Assembly (NCBI GenBank): GCA_001695595.3
Contig: MBPM02000093.1
Coordinates: forward strand, 124,001 to 188,000
DNA: 64,000 bases
Direction: 5' to 3'
Source of the DNA: Plasmopara viticola
Lineage: Eukaryota; Oomycota; Peronosporomycetes; Peronosporales; Peronosporaceae
Shown here piece after piece: positions 11,787 through 22,277 of this stretch. How positions within the stretch are numbered: the stretch's first letter is position 1; each line of letters opens with the position of its first letter. The translations under genes were made by a program, and so were the position numbers. The notes below the pieces were generated by a model. The model was not told the DNA's origin, ran no database searches, and saw only the letters and a list, made by a program, of their open reading frames with translations.

Positions 11787-13016
11787 TTAGTTACACGCCT
11801 GGCCTTCCGACCCATCGAGAGGGATGTACCAACAATGCTTGGTCGCCACGCCTCCAATCGTCATGTCCTCCCACTTATTGGTAAATCCCCACTTGCTGTC
11901 CGCCGTATGATACTGCAGTTTGAGCCAATCTTTCGACCCCTCTACCGACATGAAGCCGTACTCTTTTCCTTCGAACGCCCACTTTTGTTGCACATATTGG
12001 GTCGCAAAGTTCGGAATGGTACCCGCAGCCTCCGACTTCATGCCACCCCCAGCACCGTTTTCAACAAGGTGAAGACGCAATGACTCTACATAGTCGTGCT
12101 TTTCACCGTGCGTGTGGCCATAAATGAACGCGTGGATACCAGTGCCATTTAAGGCATCGAACCACTTAAGCATCTCGTCTTCCTGGTAGTGTTGCACAGG
12201 ACTAAAGTGGCTGTTGACTATTTTCCACGTCGCAGTCGACGCTTTCGCTTGCTCGGCTAGTAGCATACGTGATTGGTCGGCCCACTCAACAAACTTCGCC
12301 ATGCACGCGTCGTACATGTCGTTGTCTCCACCACAACAATATGGGTCACCTTGAACGATATCGTTACATCCTGAATTATTGCTTTGAGCGTAACCGTAGC
12401 ACTGACAGCAGACGCCGTGCGATCCGGCGACAAAAGCATTGTTCGTGTCGATGTTGAAAATGTCAATGCTCACACCGGTAGCAGTATCCTCAATGCGGCG
12501 AATGTAGAAACGGTCCTCGAGAGCCCAGCGATTGTTGTTGGGACTTGTGTAGCTCGCTTGGTATTGAAACTTATTCTCGAGTCCTTGAAGAAGCTCTGCT
12601 GTATTATTGCACCGAACGAGCTGATCACCGACATTGCAAACGTAGTTGGCACCACCGTAATCGTGATTGCCCATGACGTTTACCCAGGGTACATTCTTGA
12701 TATTTTCGCCTTCATACACGAGCTCAAACGTTGTTTGGAAACGCGCGTCACGGGATTCAAGACTGTCAATGCCTGTCCAGTAGAAACTGTCGCCATGACC
12801 GAGAACGACTTGTGGCTTAACGGTCATACCAGCTTGTATGTCCATGAGCTTTCCGACAATTTTCTGGGCGTAGTGGTCATAGATGTCACTTTGACTTGTA
12901 CAGCATGGAGCCTGGTATAACGGGGTTCCCCAATCGCCAACCGCGAAGGCAGAGACTGAAAAACTTGCCGACACTGGGTCCAATATCGTCTGTACGGCGC
13001 TAAGAGAGTCGACCAT
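11787..13016 (-). CDS. Tartrate-resistant (purple) acid phosphatase-like metallophosphoesterase, copy 1
   Basis: This 409-residue calcineurin-like phosphoesterase is closest in layout to type-5 acid phosphatase (ACP5/TRAP). Metal-binding motifs appear in order: GDWG (27-30), GDSFYWTG (75-82), GNHDY (116-120), VNSHF (267-271) and GHTH (300-303). Family members hydrolyse phosphomonoesters with a two-metal centre. At least a dozen Cys, including CC and CCxC clusters near 203-228, suggest a disulfide-bonded secreted or vacuolar enzyme. However, the N-terminus shows no signal peptide, so a 5' exon may be missing. The ATG sits in a good context (GCGCC before ATGG) and both palindrome copies share it. 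It differs from copy 2 at about a dozen residues, mostly near the N-terminus (e.g. GTPLYQAPC against GYPLDQTSC). Confidence 0.9.
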   Translation of the reverse strand: MVDSLSAVQTILDPVSASFSVSAFAVGDWGTPLYQAPCCTSQSDIYDHYAQKIVGKLMDIQAGMTVKPQVVLGHGDSFYWTGIDSLESRDARFQTTFELVYEGENIKNVPWVNVMGNHDYGGANYVCNVGDQLVRCNNTAELLQGLENKFQYQASYTSPNNNRWALEDRFYIRRIEDTATGVSIDIFNIDTNNAFVAGSHGVCCQCYGYAQSNNSGCNDIVQGDPYCCGGDNDMYDACMAKFVEWADQSRMLLAEQAKASTATWKIVNSHFSPVQHYQEDEMLKWFDALNGTGIHAFIYGHTHGEKHDYVESLRLHLVENGAGGGMKSEAAGTIPNFATQYVQQKWAFEGKEYGFMSVEGSKDWLKLQYHTADSKWGFTNKWEDMTIGGVATKHCWYIPLDGSEGQACN

Positions 13017-13109
13017 GGCGCACTGGGTAGTTTCTTACGTTGTGCCTTCTAACTCAAATTGTAAATGACTTAGTTCGAGAATTGCCAGACAATGGTATAG
13101 CTGGACAAA

Positions 13110-13670
13110 CGCGATAGAATACGCCAAATGTCAAATTGTATGGCTGTAGAAACACGTTATAATCCCCCGAAAATTAATACTTCGAATACGGCTTGCAATC
13201 ATATGGCTGCGCAAGCACGCCAGTAAACACTTTACAGTACGCCTTATGCCTAAATGTCTACGCGCTGAGAAACACGTTCTTAACTCCCCAAAATAAATAC
13301 TACAAATACGGCGAGTGCACAAATTAAATAATGGAATAGACAATCACATAGCTGCACAAGCACTGCAAAAATCCTTTACAGTAAGACGTATGCCAAATTA
13401 TATACGGCTGCAGAAACACGTTTTGATACTCACAAAAATGAATACTACAGATACGGCGAGTGCACAAATTTAGTAATGGAAAGGCACACATATGGCTGCA
13501 CAAGCACGCCAGTTGTCAGGCTGCGGCTGCAAAAGAGCTTTTCAGTACGCCATATGTCGAAATGTCTACGGCTGCAGGGACACGTTTTGATACCCCCCAG
13601 AATGAATACTAAAAATACGGCGAGTGCAAGAATTAACAAATGGAATACATTACGCCAATTTAGAGGTGCT
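13110..13670 (-). repeat. Degenerate flank-derived repeats
   Basis: The phrase GCTGCAGAAACACG, or a close variant, recurs near 11627, 13142, 13263, 13406 and 13568. It is followed by an ATGAATACTAC-like and then a TACGGCGAGTGCA-like piece. The same set occurs inverted near 14220-14440, 14800-14930 and 16340-16405. These look like decayed copies of the DNA that flanks each phosphatase gene, left by repeated duplication. Confidence 0.7.
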
Positions 13671-13673
13671 CAA

Positions 13674-13832
13674 TAGCAGCGATTGACTTGTCTTACTCTC
13701 TTTGTATCATTCATCGATTACACGCATCGCGAGTTATGTACTAACAATGCTTGGTTGCCACGCCTCCAATCGTCATGTCCTCCCACTTATTGGTATACCC
13801 TCACTTGCTGTCCGCCGTATGTTACTGCAGTT
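13674..13832 (-). pseudogene. Fragment of a third acid phosphatase copy (3' end)
   Basis: The block matches the last codons and the 3' flank of copy 1. TTGTCTTACTCTCTTTGTAT near 13690 parallels the gene's 3' flank, and CCACGCCTCCAATCGTCATG near 13760 encodes the conserved TIGGVATKHC region in reverse. The segment encoding the last ten or so residues has diverged, and homology stops at about 13832, after roughly 90 nt of gene. It lies in the same orientation as copy 1. Confidence 0.85.
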
Positions 13833-13885
13833 TTATTACACCAATTTCGAGGTGCTCAGTAGCAGCGAATGACTGGTCTTAGTAA

Positions 13886-14157
13886 TTGTATTGTATTGTA
13901 TTGCGTTATCGCGTTGCCAAGTTATGCACGTGCTAGGCTCAGTCTGGCTAGTCCACGGCATAGAGTGGTGTCCGTATACGTCGGGTCTCGTTCGGCGGAC
14001 AGTGCAGCCAGCACCGAGGTCGTGAGGGTCTTCCGTTATTTTGTTTAACTCTGACTTGGTAAGAGCCCAGGTGGCGCTCTGGTGCTGGAGACTGTCGCGT
14101 CGAGGGTGAGATTCATTATAGACCTGCAGATGCCCGAGAGCACCTGCCCGAAGCGCT
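13886..14157 (+). repeat. Nested inverted repeat, left arm
   Basis: This begins with three TGTAT/TTGTA-type iterations and is about 270 nt long. It is matched in reverse complement by 14509-14779 with high identity. It is much more GC-rich than its surroundings. It could be one of a pair of solo LTRs or terminal repeats of a small transposon, but no transposase frame lies between the arms. Confidence 0.8.
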
Positions 14158-14508
14158 GGTCTTAGTAATGTATTTAATTAATCAATTCGTGCACTTGCCG
14201 AATTTGAAATATTCATTTTGGGGAGTATTTTATCGTGTTTCTGCAGTCTAATACATTATAAAAAATATGCGTACTGTATCGTGTTTTTGCGGCCGCATCC
14301 ACATGATTTGACAACTAGCGTTTTTGTGCAGCCATATGATTGCTTTTTCCATTATTCAATTTGGGCACTCGCCGTAGTTGCGGTATTCATTTTAGAGGGT
14401 ATTAGAACGTATTTCTGCAGCCCAATATATTTTACCATAGGTGTACTGTACGCTCGGAAACGGTTGGGGTGACGCCCTCCTTCTAAGCGCGGGGGCTAAA
14501 TGCTCGCG
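14158..14508. other. Spacer between nested repeat arms
   Basis: The 350-nt loop contains further inverted scraps of the phosphatase-flank repeat (near 14210-14440) and no gene. Confidence 0.6.
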
Positions 14509-14779
14509 CGCTTCGGGAAGGTGCTCTCGGGCATCTGCAGGTCTCTAACGAGTCTCACCCTCGACGCGACGGTCTCCAGCACCAGAACGCCACCTGGGCT
14601 CTTACCAAGTTAGAACTAAACAAAATAATGGAAGACCCTCACGACCTCGGTGCTGGCTGCACTGTCCGCCGAACGAGACCCCACGTATGCGGACACCACT
14701 CTATGCCGTGGACTAGCCAGACTGAGCCTAACACATGCATAACTTGGCAACGCGATAACGTAATACAATACAATACATG
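14509..14779 (-). repeat. Nested inverted repeat, right arm
   Basis: Reverse complement of 13886-14157 with scattered substitutions; it ends in the same ATACAATACAATAC run. The outer GC-rich stretch at about 14465-14508 is present only on this side. Confidence 0.8.
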
Positions 14780-15031
14780 GTGTACTGTAAACTGTTTTTG
14801 CAGCCGCAAAAATAGCGGGCTTGTGCAGCCATGTGATTGTCCATTCCATTATTCTATTTGTGCACTCGCTGTATTTGAAGTATCTATTTTGTGGGGTGTT
14901 TCTGCAGCCATAGAATTTGACAAGTGGCGTAATCTATTGTGTTTCAGGCATACCGTCAGCTGGCAATTCTCGAACTGAGTCATTTACAATTTGGATAAGA
15001 AAGCACAACGTAAGAAACTACCCAGTTCGCC

Positions 15032-16261
15032 ATGGTCGACTCTCTTAGCGCCGCACAGACAACATTGGACCCTGTGTCGGCAAGTTTTTCGGTCTCTGCC
15101 TTCGCGGTTGGCGATTGGGGATATCCCTTGGACCAAACTTCATGCTGTACTAGCCAAAGTGACATCTATGACCACTACGCCCAGAAAATTGTCGGAAAGC
15201 TCATGGACATTCAAGCTGGTATGACCGTTAAGCCACAAGTCGTTCTCGGTCATGGCGACAGTTTCTACTGGACAGGCATTGACAGTCTCGAATCCCGTGA
15301 CGCGCGTTTCCAAACATCATTTGAGCTCGTGTATGAAGGCGAAAATATCAAGAATGTACCCTGGGTAAACGTCATGGGCAATCACGATTACGGTGGTGCC
15401 AACTACGTTTGCAATGTCGGTGATCAGCTCGTTCGGTGCAATAATACAGCAGAGCTTCTTCAAGGACTCGAGAATAAGTTTCAATACCAAGCGAGCTACA
15501 CAAGTCCCAACAATAATCGTTGGGCTCTCGAAGACCGTTTCTACATTCGCCGCATTGAGGATATTGCTACCGGTGTGAGCATTGACATTTTCAACATCGA
15601 CACGAACAATGCTTTTGTCGCCGGATCGCACGGCGTCTGCTGTCAGTGCTACGGTTACGCTCAAAACAATAATTCAGGATGTAACGATATCGTTCAAGGT
15701 GACCCATATTGTTGTGGTGGAGACAACGACATGTACGACGCGTGCATGGCGAAGTTTGTCGAGTGGGCCGACCAATCGCGTATGCTACTGGCCGAGCAAG
15801 CGAAAGCGTCGACTGCGACGTGGAAAATAGTCAACAGCCACTTTAGTCCTGTGCAACACTACCAGGAAGACGAGATGCTTAAGTGGTTCGATGCCTTAAA
15901 TGGCACTGGTATCCACGCGTTCATTTATGGCCACACGCACGGTGAAAAGCACGACTATGTAGAGTCATTGCGTCTTCACCTTGTTGAAAACGGTGCTGGG
16001 GGTGGCATGAAGTCGGAGGCTGCGGGTACCATTCCGACCTTTGCGACCCAATATGTGCAACAAAAGTGGGCGTACGAAGAAAAAGAGTACGGCTTCATGT
16101 CGGTAGAGGGGTCGAAAGATTGGCTCAAACTGCAGTATCATACGGCGGACAGCAAGTGGGGATTTACCAATAAGTGGGAGGACATGACGATTGGAGGCGT
16201 GGCGACCAAGCATTGTTGGTACATCCCTCTCGATGGGTCGGAAGGCCAGGCGTGTAACTAA
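15032..16261 (+). CDS. Tartrate-resistant (purple) acid phosphatase-like metallophosphoesterase, copy 2
   Basis: This is the palindromic partner of 11787-13016, also 409 residues, with all five metal-binding motifs intact (GDWG, GDSFYWTG, GNHDY, VNSHF, GHTH). Differences from copy 1 include V8A, I11T, T31Y, T96S, T178I, N336T and EGK to EEK near residue 350, none in a motif. Both copies are full-length and open, so both may be expressed. The two genes diverge from a common centre of about 2 kb, which must hold both promoters. As in copy 1, no signal peptide is visible at the N-terminus. Confidence 0.9.
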   Translation: MVDSLSAAQTTLDPVSASFSVSAFAVGDWGYPLDQTSCCTSQSDIYDHYAQKIVGKLMDIQAGMTVKPQVVLGHGDSFYWTGIDSLESRDARFQTSFELVYEGENIKNVPWVNVMGNHDYGGANYVCNVGDQLVRCNNTAELLQGLENKFQYQASYTSPNNNRWALEDRFYIRRIEDIATGVSIDIFNIDTNNAFVAGSHGVCCQCYGYAQNNNSGCNDIVQGDPYCCGGDNDMYDACMAKFVEWADQSRMLLAEQAKASTATWKIVNSHFSPVQHYQEDEMLKWFDALNGTGIHAFIYGHTHGEKHDYVESLRLHLVENGAGGGMKSEAAGTIPTFATQYVQQKWAYEEKEYGFMSVEGSKDWLKLQYHTADSKWGFTNKWEDMTIGGVATKHCWYIPLDGSEGQACN

Positions 16262-16403
16262 TGAATGATACAAAGGGAGTTAAGACAAGTCGATCGCTGC
16301 TATTGAGCACCTTTAGATTGGCGTAATGTATTCCATTATTCAATTTGAGCACTCGCCGTATTTGTAGTATTCATTTTGGGGGGTATTATAGCGTGTTTCT
16401 GCA

Positions 16404-16500
16404 GGGCCTATTGTATCGTGTTTGTGAAGCCATACAAATTGTGGTGATTGGCTGGTAATTCTCGACTTAATCAGTCTGAGAAAGAGAGCACACCTTCAGC
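16404..16500 (+). repeat. Remnant of another phosphatase 5' flank
   Basis: Just past the end of copy 2's 3' flank the sequence again resembles the 5' flank of the genes. TGGTAATTCTCGACTTAATC near 16460 parallels TGGCAATTCTCGAACTGAGTC near 14962. This suggests the palindrome once continued as a tandem array whose next gene was lost. Confidence 0.65.
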
Positions 16501-18228
16501 ACAACGCCTACGTTGCCGACAACTTATCACAAAGCTAAGCTTACTAACTCCCGGCAGTTTACCAGTAAGAAGGTAGGCTTACAAAATAGCACCGTGTGGT
16601 CCGCGAATCAGACTCTTCGCAGGTCCTTACGTACTCAATTAAGTATTTGAACATGTTGGATCCAGAAACAATTATGCTTTTGACCCAATGACAACTAACC
16701 AAAGCATCTCGTATCAAAAATTCGCTTCCATCGTACAAAGCGAAGGGTTGGTCTGGATCCGCCAGCCTGACAGTAAAGCAGACCGTCTGTCTACTCATAG
16801 CAATAAAACTGCGATTGCTGTGGAGATGCTAGCCATATAGCTTTAGCATCTTTGCTTGCAATGCATAATCGATCGGAGCTTTTAATCGGCATCGATATTT
16901 TTATATTTGACGCACATGTTTGCTGATGAAGCTTTCAGCTTAGAATCGACTAACTCATAGCTTGTCCTACGTTGGCAAGTACACATAGCTCTTTTGGTCT
17001 ATCAAGGTTAAAGCCCCCAGCCGATAACAACCATCGTACTCTTAGCCGGGGGAAAGTGGGGTGTACAGGTGTCGATTAGGGATGTTATCAAAGCTTGTTA
17101 CATACACCTGCTAATTAATGTTGACTAGGTATGTCTCTTGTCTCCAAATTTTAGGACAGTGTCGTACGCCGATTTTTTTCTTAGGTCGGCGCGGATTTAT
17201 AGGCAGTCGCCGTTAGAATACATCTACCGGATTGGCATTGAGCTTTTTGGTCCTTATGACCTCAAAAAAAGTTCCAAGGTGGCCTAAATGGGTCTTTGGC
17301 CATTTTTAGAACGGCTATGGACGAATATAGCATGAGATAGAGCCTGTTTGGTCGAAACAATTGTGTGGTTAGACGATTAAACGTCTCAGGGGCGCTCGAT
17401 AACTCGTGTCGTTACATACCATTCCTATAGCGCCCAAATAGGCTTACTTACTGTCGTGAGCATATCAAATTTTTTATACGAATTTACTAATTGCCGTTTA
17501 CGAAATGCAGTGCGTTGTGCAATGTATATCCTGTTATACTGTTAAGCAGTACGTGTTTACTTGAAAAAGGGTTTGTGCAGGTACTCATGCACTGTTAAGT
17601 TCGTAAGAGCACGAGCGACAACTGAATGTTGCGTAAAAGCCCTTTCTCTTGGTGTTAGAGGTCATGCAAGCACATGTGGCAACGGCGTTTCGTTGCAAAA
17701 AAATTTTTTGCGAGCAAATAATGCAAGCCTCTCAAATAGAATCATAAATGTCACTTCTTGAGCAAGTCAACGTGACTGTGTTCATAAATGTCCTAGGAGT
17801 AGACTCGCCTCCACGCAACTCTTTTACTGCAGGCAGTAAAATTAATATGAGCAATCCGAATCGCCTTCGAGAAAAAGTAAATCCACAGATGGACTATTTT
17901 TCCTCGCAGTTTCTGGGCATATAAGACCCCGACCACTGACTTTACTTTAATCCCGATTGACATAGTAGCTACCAAGCAGAGAAACCAATGCCGCTATGAC
18001 TAATTGACGCAGAGGAAAATGATTGGTGTCTATTCCAAGAAGAGCCTACAATAAAAAAATGTTTCCTCTAGGGCTTTGAAGGGTCACTAACAGAAGCGCC
18101 CTCAAAACCAGCACATGCCGCTCCACTGATTAACAGCTAATGTTGATAATAAATGTGGTATAGATACACACCATAGCTTCGAGAGTGTGAAAACTCTGTA
18201 TGTAGAACCCAGTAGCACTAGGTTTACC
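16500..18228. other. Intergenic, nothing firm
   Basis: No gene is supported. A C-run/G-run pair near 17008-17048 and the reverse complement of TGTAACAAGC near 17096 hint at an LTR-like end on the minus strand, but no partner repeat was found. Confidence 0.5.
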
Positions 18229-19440
18229 GCGGCAAGTCTGGGCTAAATTTGTACCGTGCCTTTGTAGTCGACTGCAAGCGCATGAACGTGCACAAGATAT
18301 GAGCACCACTTAGTACTCAACTGTGTACACGGTTCAGCCCTAAGCCATACAGTACAATATTTCAGAGCGGATGGTTCACTTAAAACAAAGTGACTCTATT
18401 TACGAGTACGTCTTAAAATTATGCATCTAAAATTGTATAAGAAATCAGTGGATTTCGAATTAATAGCAGGTACATACCGCGAAGAAGATAAAAGGAAAGC
18501 CCGAGTGCTCTACACGTAATCTTTTAATTTGTTTTCAACTTCAAGTTTGAGCATTTCTCGGATTGACCGAATTGTGTAAGGGTTGATCAGATTGTGTGTT
18601 GGCCAAGTAGTTTCAGACCGTGCCCGTAGAATTGGGCTACCGCGCAAACAGCCTCGAAGACCAAAGAAATCGAAAAGGGGAAGGACGAGAACGACGACCG
18701 GACTCGATCGAAACATGCAACAATTGTAGCGTAGCCAGCCATATATAGATGCACTACATGCTATCTTCGCAGCAGAAGATCAAGCTTATAAGGACGTTGT
18801 TCAAGAAACACCCGTCATCGTCTTCATCGACAATAGACGTATTTTTTTTTAAAAAAATGTCTATTGCAGAGCTCAAGTGTGAGTCGATGCAAGTCGGTTT
18901 AATTTTTACGAGGTTGTGTAAAGCCCCCGATGAACAATGCGCATTAATTTGCAAATACCTGTTATTTTTTGGAAATTAAAACGTTTCAAAACATCTCTGT
19001 ATATGAGAATTAGGATTTTATTATCGTCATTATGTGGCTTTGTGAGAGAATACCAGACATTGATTGAAAGACAGGACGCATAACCCTACATCAATTCGGA
19101 GCACTACGCGGCAATTTAACAAAACCTGCAGAAGATAATGTTCGGCCAGATATTCTGTCGAACAGCGTAAAGCTCGCATAAAATCAAGCCGCGAGATCGT
19201 CAATCACTATTGGCAACAAGGCACCATGACCGTCAAATGAAGCAGCTCATTTCCCCCCTAGCGCTTCGACTTTCTCGTTGCATCATAAGGTGGGTAGCAG
19301 AAGAAGGGTCCTCTTGTTTATAAAGGAAGTTTCGGCAAAACGATCATATAACTTCGCAAAAAAGCAATTCTACACCAATAAGTGCCACTTAAGGACAACG
19401 AAGATGTTCGACTTTAAGTTCACTTCGAGCAAGTATTTGC
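18229..19440 (+). repeat. Dispersed repeat, copy B (block order Y-X)
   Basis: Block Y (18229-19250) aligns with 3850-4884 over about 1 kb with few indels. Block X (19263-19440) aligns with 3677-3845 but lies downstream of Y instead of upstream. The short frames inside the repeat differ between copies and are not conserved as proteins. The last part of X reads FDFKFTSSKYLQHFES in one frame, faintly like the gag region of a Copia element. Confidence 0.7.
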
Positions 19441-21134
19441 AACATTTCGAGTCCAACGCAATGGGTTGATGGTTGCTTCAAGACAGCGCAATGAAATGAC
19501 TCCCCAAACGTAATTTTGGAAGTATCACCAATAAGCGCAAGACCTTAAAAAATTCTTGATTAATTACAGAATCCAGGTTGGGTATTGTCCCCTGAGTACC
19601 ATACATTTTGATGTCGTTATAGATGCTGCCATTGTTAAGGCATTTGATCTTGACGACAAGTCTAGTACAGCTTAGAAACTACCCACATGCGTTGACGTTC
19701 GGCTGACTATTAGAATGGCTTTGGACGTTTTATAGATCAGGCTAAAAAAGTTGTGAGATTTGACAGCCTACGTAGGCGCAAAAGTGGCCAGTAATGGCAA
19801 GCCGGTATGACATTACCTTCCGCAAGCTGCGGCACCCAGTGTATGTATCGGCAAAGATTGTCCATTTGTCGGCATTATGGTTCGTCAGCTCTTAAGGTGT
19901 GTCTGCCAGACCTCGGTCTCGAGCAACATAAAGCAAAGAGCTTTAAATGCGCCGCTCGATGCTGGTACATTTGCCAGTTCGTGGGAATTTTACATCGAGG
20001 ATATCAACAACGTTGAAATAGGCGAAGCAGAAAGTCAACTATAATATGAATCCAGATTGGCACTTGTGACTGATATTGCTTACGCTGTTGGAGGTGCTCT
20101 TGGAACTCGCTTAAGAGCAAGTCCCGACGAGTTGGTATCATCGAGCGGGTAGCGATAGATCCATTCTCTCTCCAAGCAACGCGCTCATTCAGAGTATCAT
20201 ACTTCTAATATCTTTTAATGCACCTCACGCCTGTATGAGACCAAATCAGTCTAACTTTTAGCTCTATAACAAATATTATGTTGATAAGACCAATTTCGAA
20301 TCGCGTCTCGACTCTTTTTTCATGGACTTATGTCAGTTGCTTGTGAATTGCTATTGGCTGATGGTGGCTCTATATCAACGATTTATGTTATCCGCATTGA
20401 CAGCGCTATTTAAAGCAACAGCCAGTGTTACCCACAGATCTTGATTATTTGTTTGAAAGTATTGTAGCGTCATCGTCACATCTAGCTTCGTAGCGCTATT
20501 AAAATCTTCGATACCTCCCATATTCGTCTCGGAGCTGTAGCTATCCAGGCATCTTTCAAGTAGCCATACACACAACACGATAAAACATGACACACCCAAG
20601 CTTTGTAGTGTGGGAATATGAAGTTGCTGCTTTTGGCCTAATCATGTCAATCATTTATGGATCGTGCTTCTTTATCAGCGGCATACTCAGATTGAAGACA
20701 CTTATGTTCATATAAAGGACAAGAAGACTCCCCGAGTCACTCAAATCACGCCCCACGAGATAGGGGCTATGACACTCCGGTCGTACAATTGGGTTGTAGC
20801 CCAGCAAATGGGGAGGATTTTTATGGCTGAGCCTGCGAATGATTCGGCTTCCGCGCCCCCGCGTTTGCCTGGCTCGGGTCACGATAGGGATAGAGTGAGT
20901 TCACATACAGCACGGTAAGCTCTTGCACTTTTTTAAATATAATTCACATATCCGCTAAGCCTCTTGATTATGCTTTGACCTCTATAAAAGCGGATGCAGC
21001 TTTGTAGCAAGGAGTAATTGCATATTGGAAGCAAACCTCCCATCCAAAAATTTGTCTTGTTCTTATTTTCTTCTGTCATAATATTCCTTTTGAATACCTC
21101 AATTTTGGACCTATTATACTACCGATGCTAAAGC
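19441..21134. other. Intergenic, decayed coding scraps
   Basis: Between about 19600 and 20150 the plus strand has broken protein-like stretches (for example DIAYAVGGALGTRLRASPDE) interrupted by stops. I cannot name a family. No intact gene is present up to the start of the housekeeping island. Confidence 0.45.
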
Positions 21135-22277
21135 TTACAACTCAACCTCGCTCTTCGTCAACAGCTTTGTCAACGCCATCTTTTTTGCCGTTCGCTTCAA
21201 ATGTCGATCCAGCTTCGTACTTCTGCAATTCGCACGCATGTTCTCCTTGTCGATTTTCTTTTTCTTGCCATCACGAGCAAAAAAAGACTCGTCATTCGAG
21301 ACATCGTCAAACGCAGCGCCCATGTCAATCTTCTCCTTCTTAATCTTCTTGATTGGATGTAGCTCCACTTCCTGCTGTTCCTTATCCCGTTTTTCTTGTA
21401 CCTGCATTCGATCCTGTTGCCACTTCTCCGTGCCTTGCACCTTGGCCATCCATTGAAACTTCTTGAATCGTGCAGTCTGTTGCTTTTCCTGTCTCAGCTG
21501 TTGCTGCTTTTGATTTGCCACGAAGCCATTTTCATGCGCTGCCACCTTGTTAACAATCAGCTCTTCTTTCTTCATCATCTCGTCTGCCACTCTATCGCCA
21601 CTCTGTGTCCGCCTTCGCTTCGTCCCCACGTCACTGGTCTCACTCGATTGCTTCTTCTCTTTCGCATTCTCTTTCTTCAGTTCATCCACCAGCAATTTGT
21701 GCGCGTACATGCAATTTTTGCCTCGGTGACACCGTCCGTTTTGAAAACTATAACACACTCGCTTGTCCTCGACTTTAGCCTCCTTGTCTTCGTTCGACTC
21801 GTTTCCATTATCTTTCTTTGAAGAATGAGAAAATTTGCACTTATCCCCGTGTTTGCACCCACCACTTTGCATGAACTCAAAACAGTTCCCGTACTCACCG
21901 TCCTCGATAGTGTGTGAGAATGGACAATTGGCACCTTTAGTGCACTTGCCCTTACGCAACAGCCAGCACGGCCGCTGACTTGCATCGGGCACATTCTTCT
22001 TTTGCGACTGGAAATCGGCCTTTGGTACCAATTGACGGACATTTAAAGTGCGACCCTGCACCAATTTCTTGTTCATGCCCTTAATGGCTGCGCGCATGGC
22101 TGAAACAGCCGTAAATGTCACAAAGCCAAAGCCGCGCGACATCTTGGAGGCTGCATCTATGACTACTTTGGCTTCAGCCACGCCACCAAATTCGCTGAAG
22201 AGCTCAGATAATTGCGCGTCATCCACTGTCTTCGGGATACCTACCACGATAATCTTCTGGTTGTCATTCGACCGCAT
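21135..22277 (-). CDS. RRM and triple CCCH zinc-finger RNA-binding protein
   Basis: This 380-residue protein starts at the ATG giving MRSNDNQK; the frame is open upstream, but the RRM begins right after this Met. An RRM covers about residues 8-82, with RNP2 (IIVVGI, 9-14) and RNP1 (RGFGFVTF, 48-55). Three CCCH fingers follow at about 104-122, 132-151 and 175-193, each near the C-x7/8-C-x5-C-x3-H pattern. The C-terminal half is charged, Lys/Glu/Gln-rich and probably helical, with nuclear-localisation-like KRRR and KKIKKEK stretches. The layout fits a nuclear RNA-processing factor; the exact role is unknown. It is transcribed away from the transporter gene, with about 224 nt between the starts, so they likely share a promoter region. 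Confidence 0.9.
   Translation of the reverse strand: MRSNDNQKIIVVGIPKTVDDAQLSELFSEFGGVAEAKVVIDAASKMSRGFGFVTFTAVSAMRAAIKGMNKKLVQGRTLNVRQLVPKADFQSQKKNVPDASQRPCWLLRKGKCTKGANCPFSHTIEDGEYGNCFEFMQSGGCKHGDKCKFSHSSKKDNGNESNEDKEAKVEDKRVCYSFQNGRCHRGKNCMYAHKLLVDELKKENAKEKKQSSETSDVGTKRRRTQSGDRVADEMMKKEELIVNKVAAHENGFVANQKQQQLRQEKQQTARFKKFQWMAKVQGTEKWQQDRMQVQEKRDKEQQEVELHPIKKIKKEKIDMGAAFDDVSNDESFFARDGKKKKIDKENMRANCRSTKLDRHLKRTAKKMALTKLLTKSEVEL

Larger units (their letters stand above)
11626..16403. repeat. Large imperfect palindrome carrying two acid phosphatase genes
   Basis: The left arm (about 11626-13250) is the reverse complement of the right arm (about 14760-16403). Homology starts in the 3' flanks, where the run containing CAGCGATCGACTTGTCTTA near 11750 is mirrored near 16290. 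It covers both genes and continues into both 5' flanks (GAATTGCCAG near 13085, mirrored near 14970). The coding parts are about 97% identical in protein, while the flanks are more diverged. The centre (13.25-14.76 kb) holds decayed copies of the same flanking sequence, a gene fragment and a nested inverted repeat. Confidence 0.9.

Noticed and set aside
12384..12920. 178-codon open frame antisense to phosphatase copy 1
   Set aside because: It mirrors the phosphatase codons in another frame and is cut to 115 codons in copy 2, so it is a shadow.
17008..17110. LTR end on the minus strand (TGTAACA start, C/G-run hairpin)
   Set aside because: No second copy, primer-binding site or polypurine tract was found in the window.
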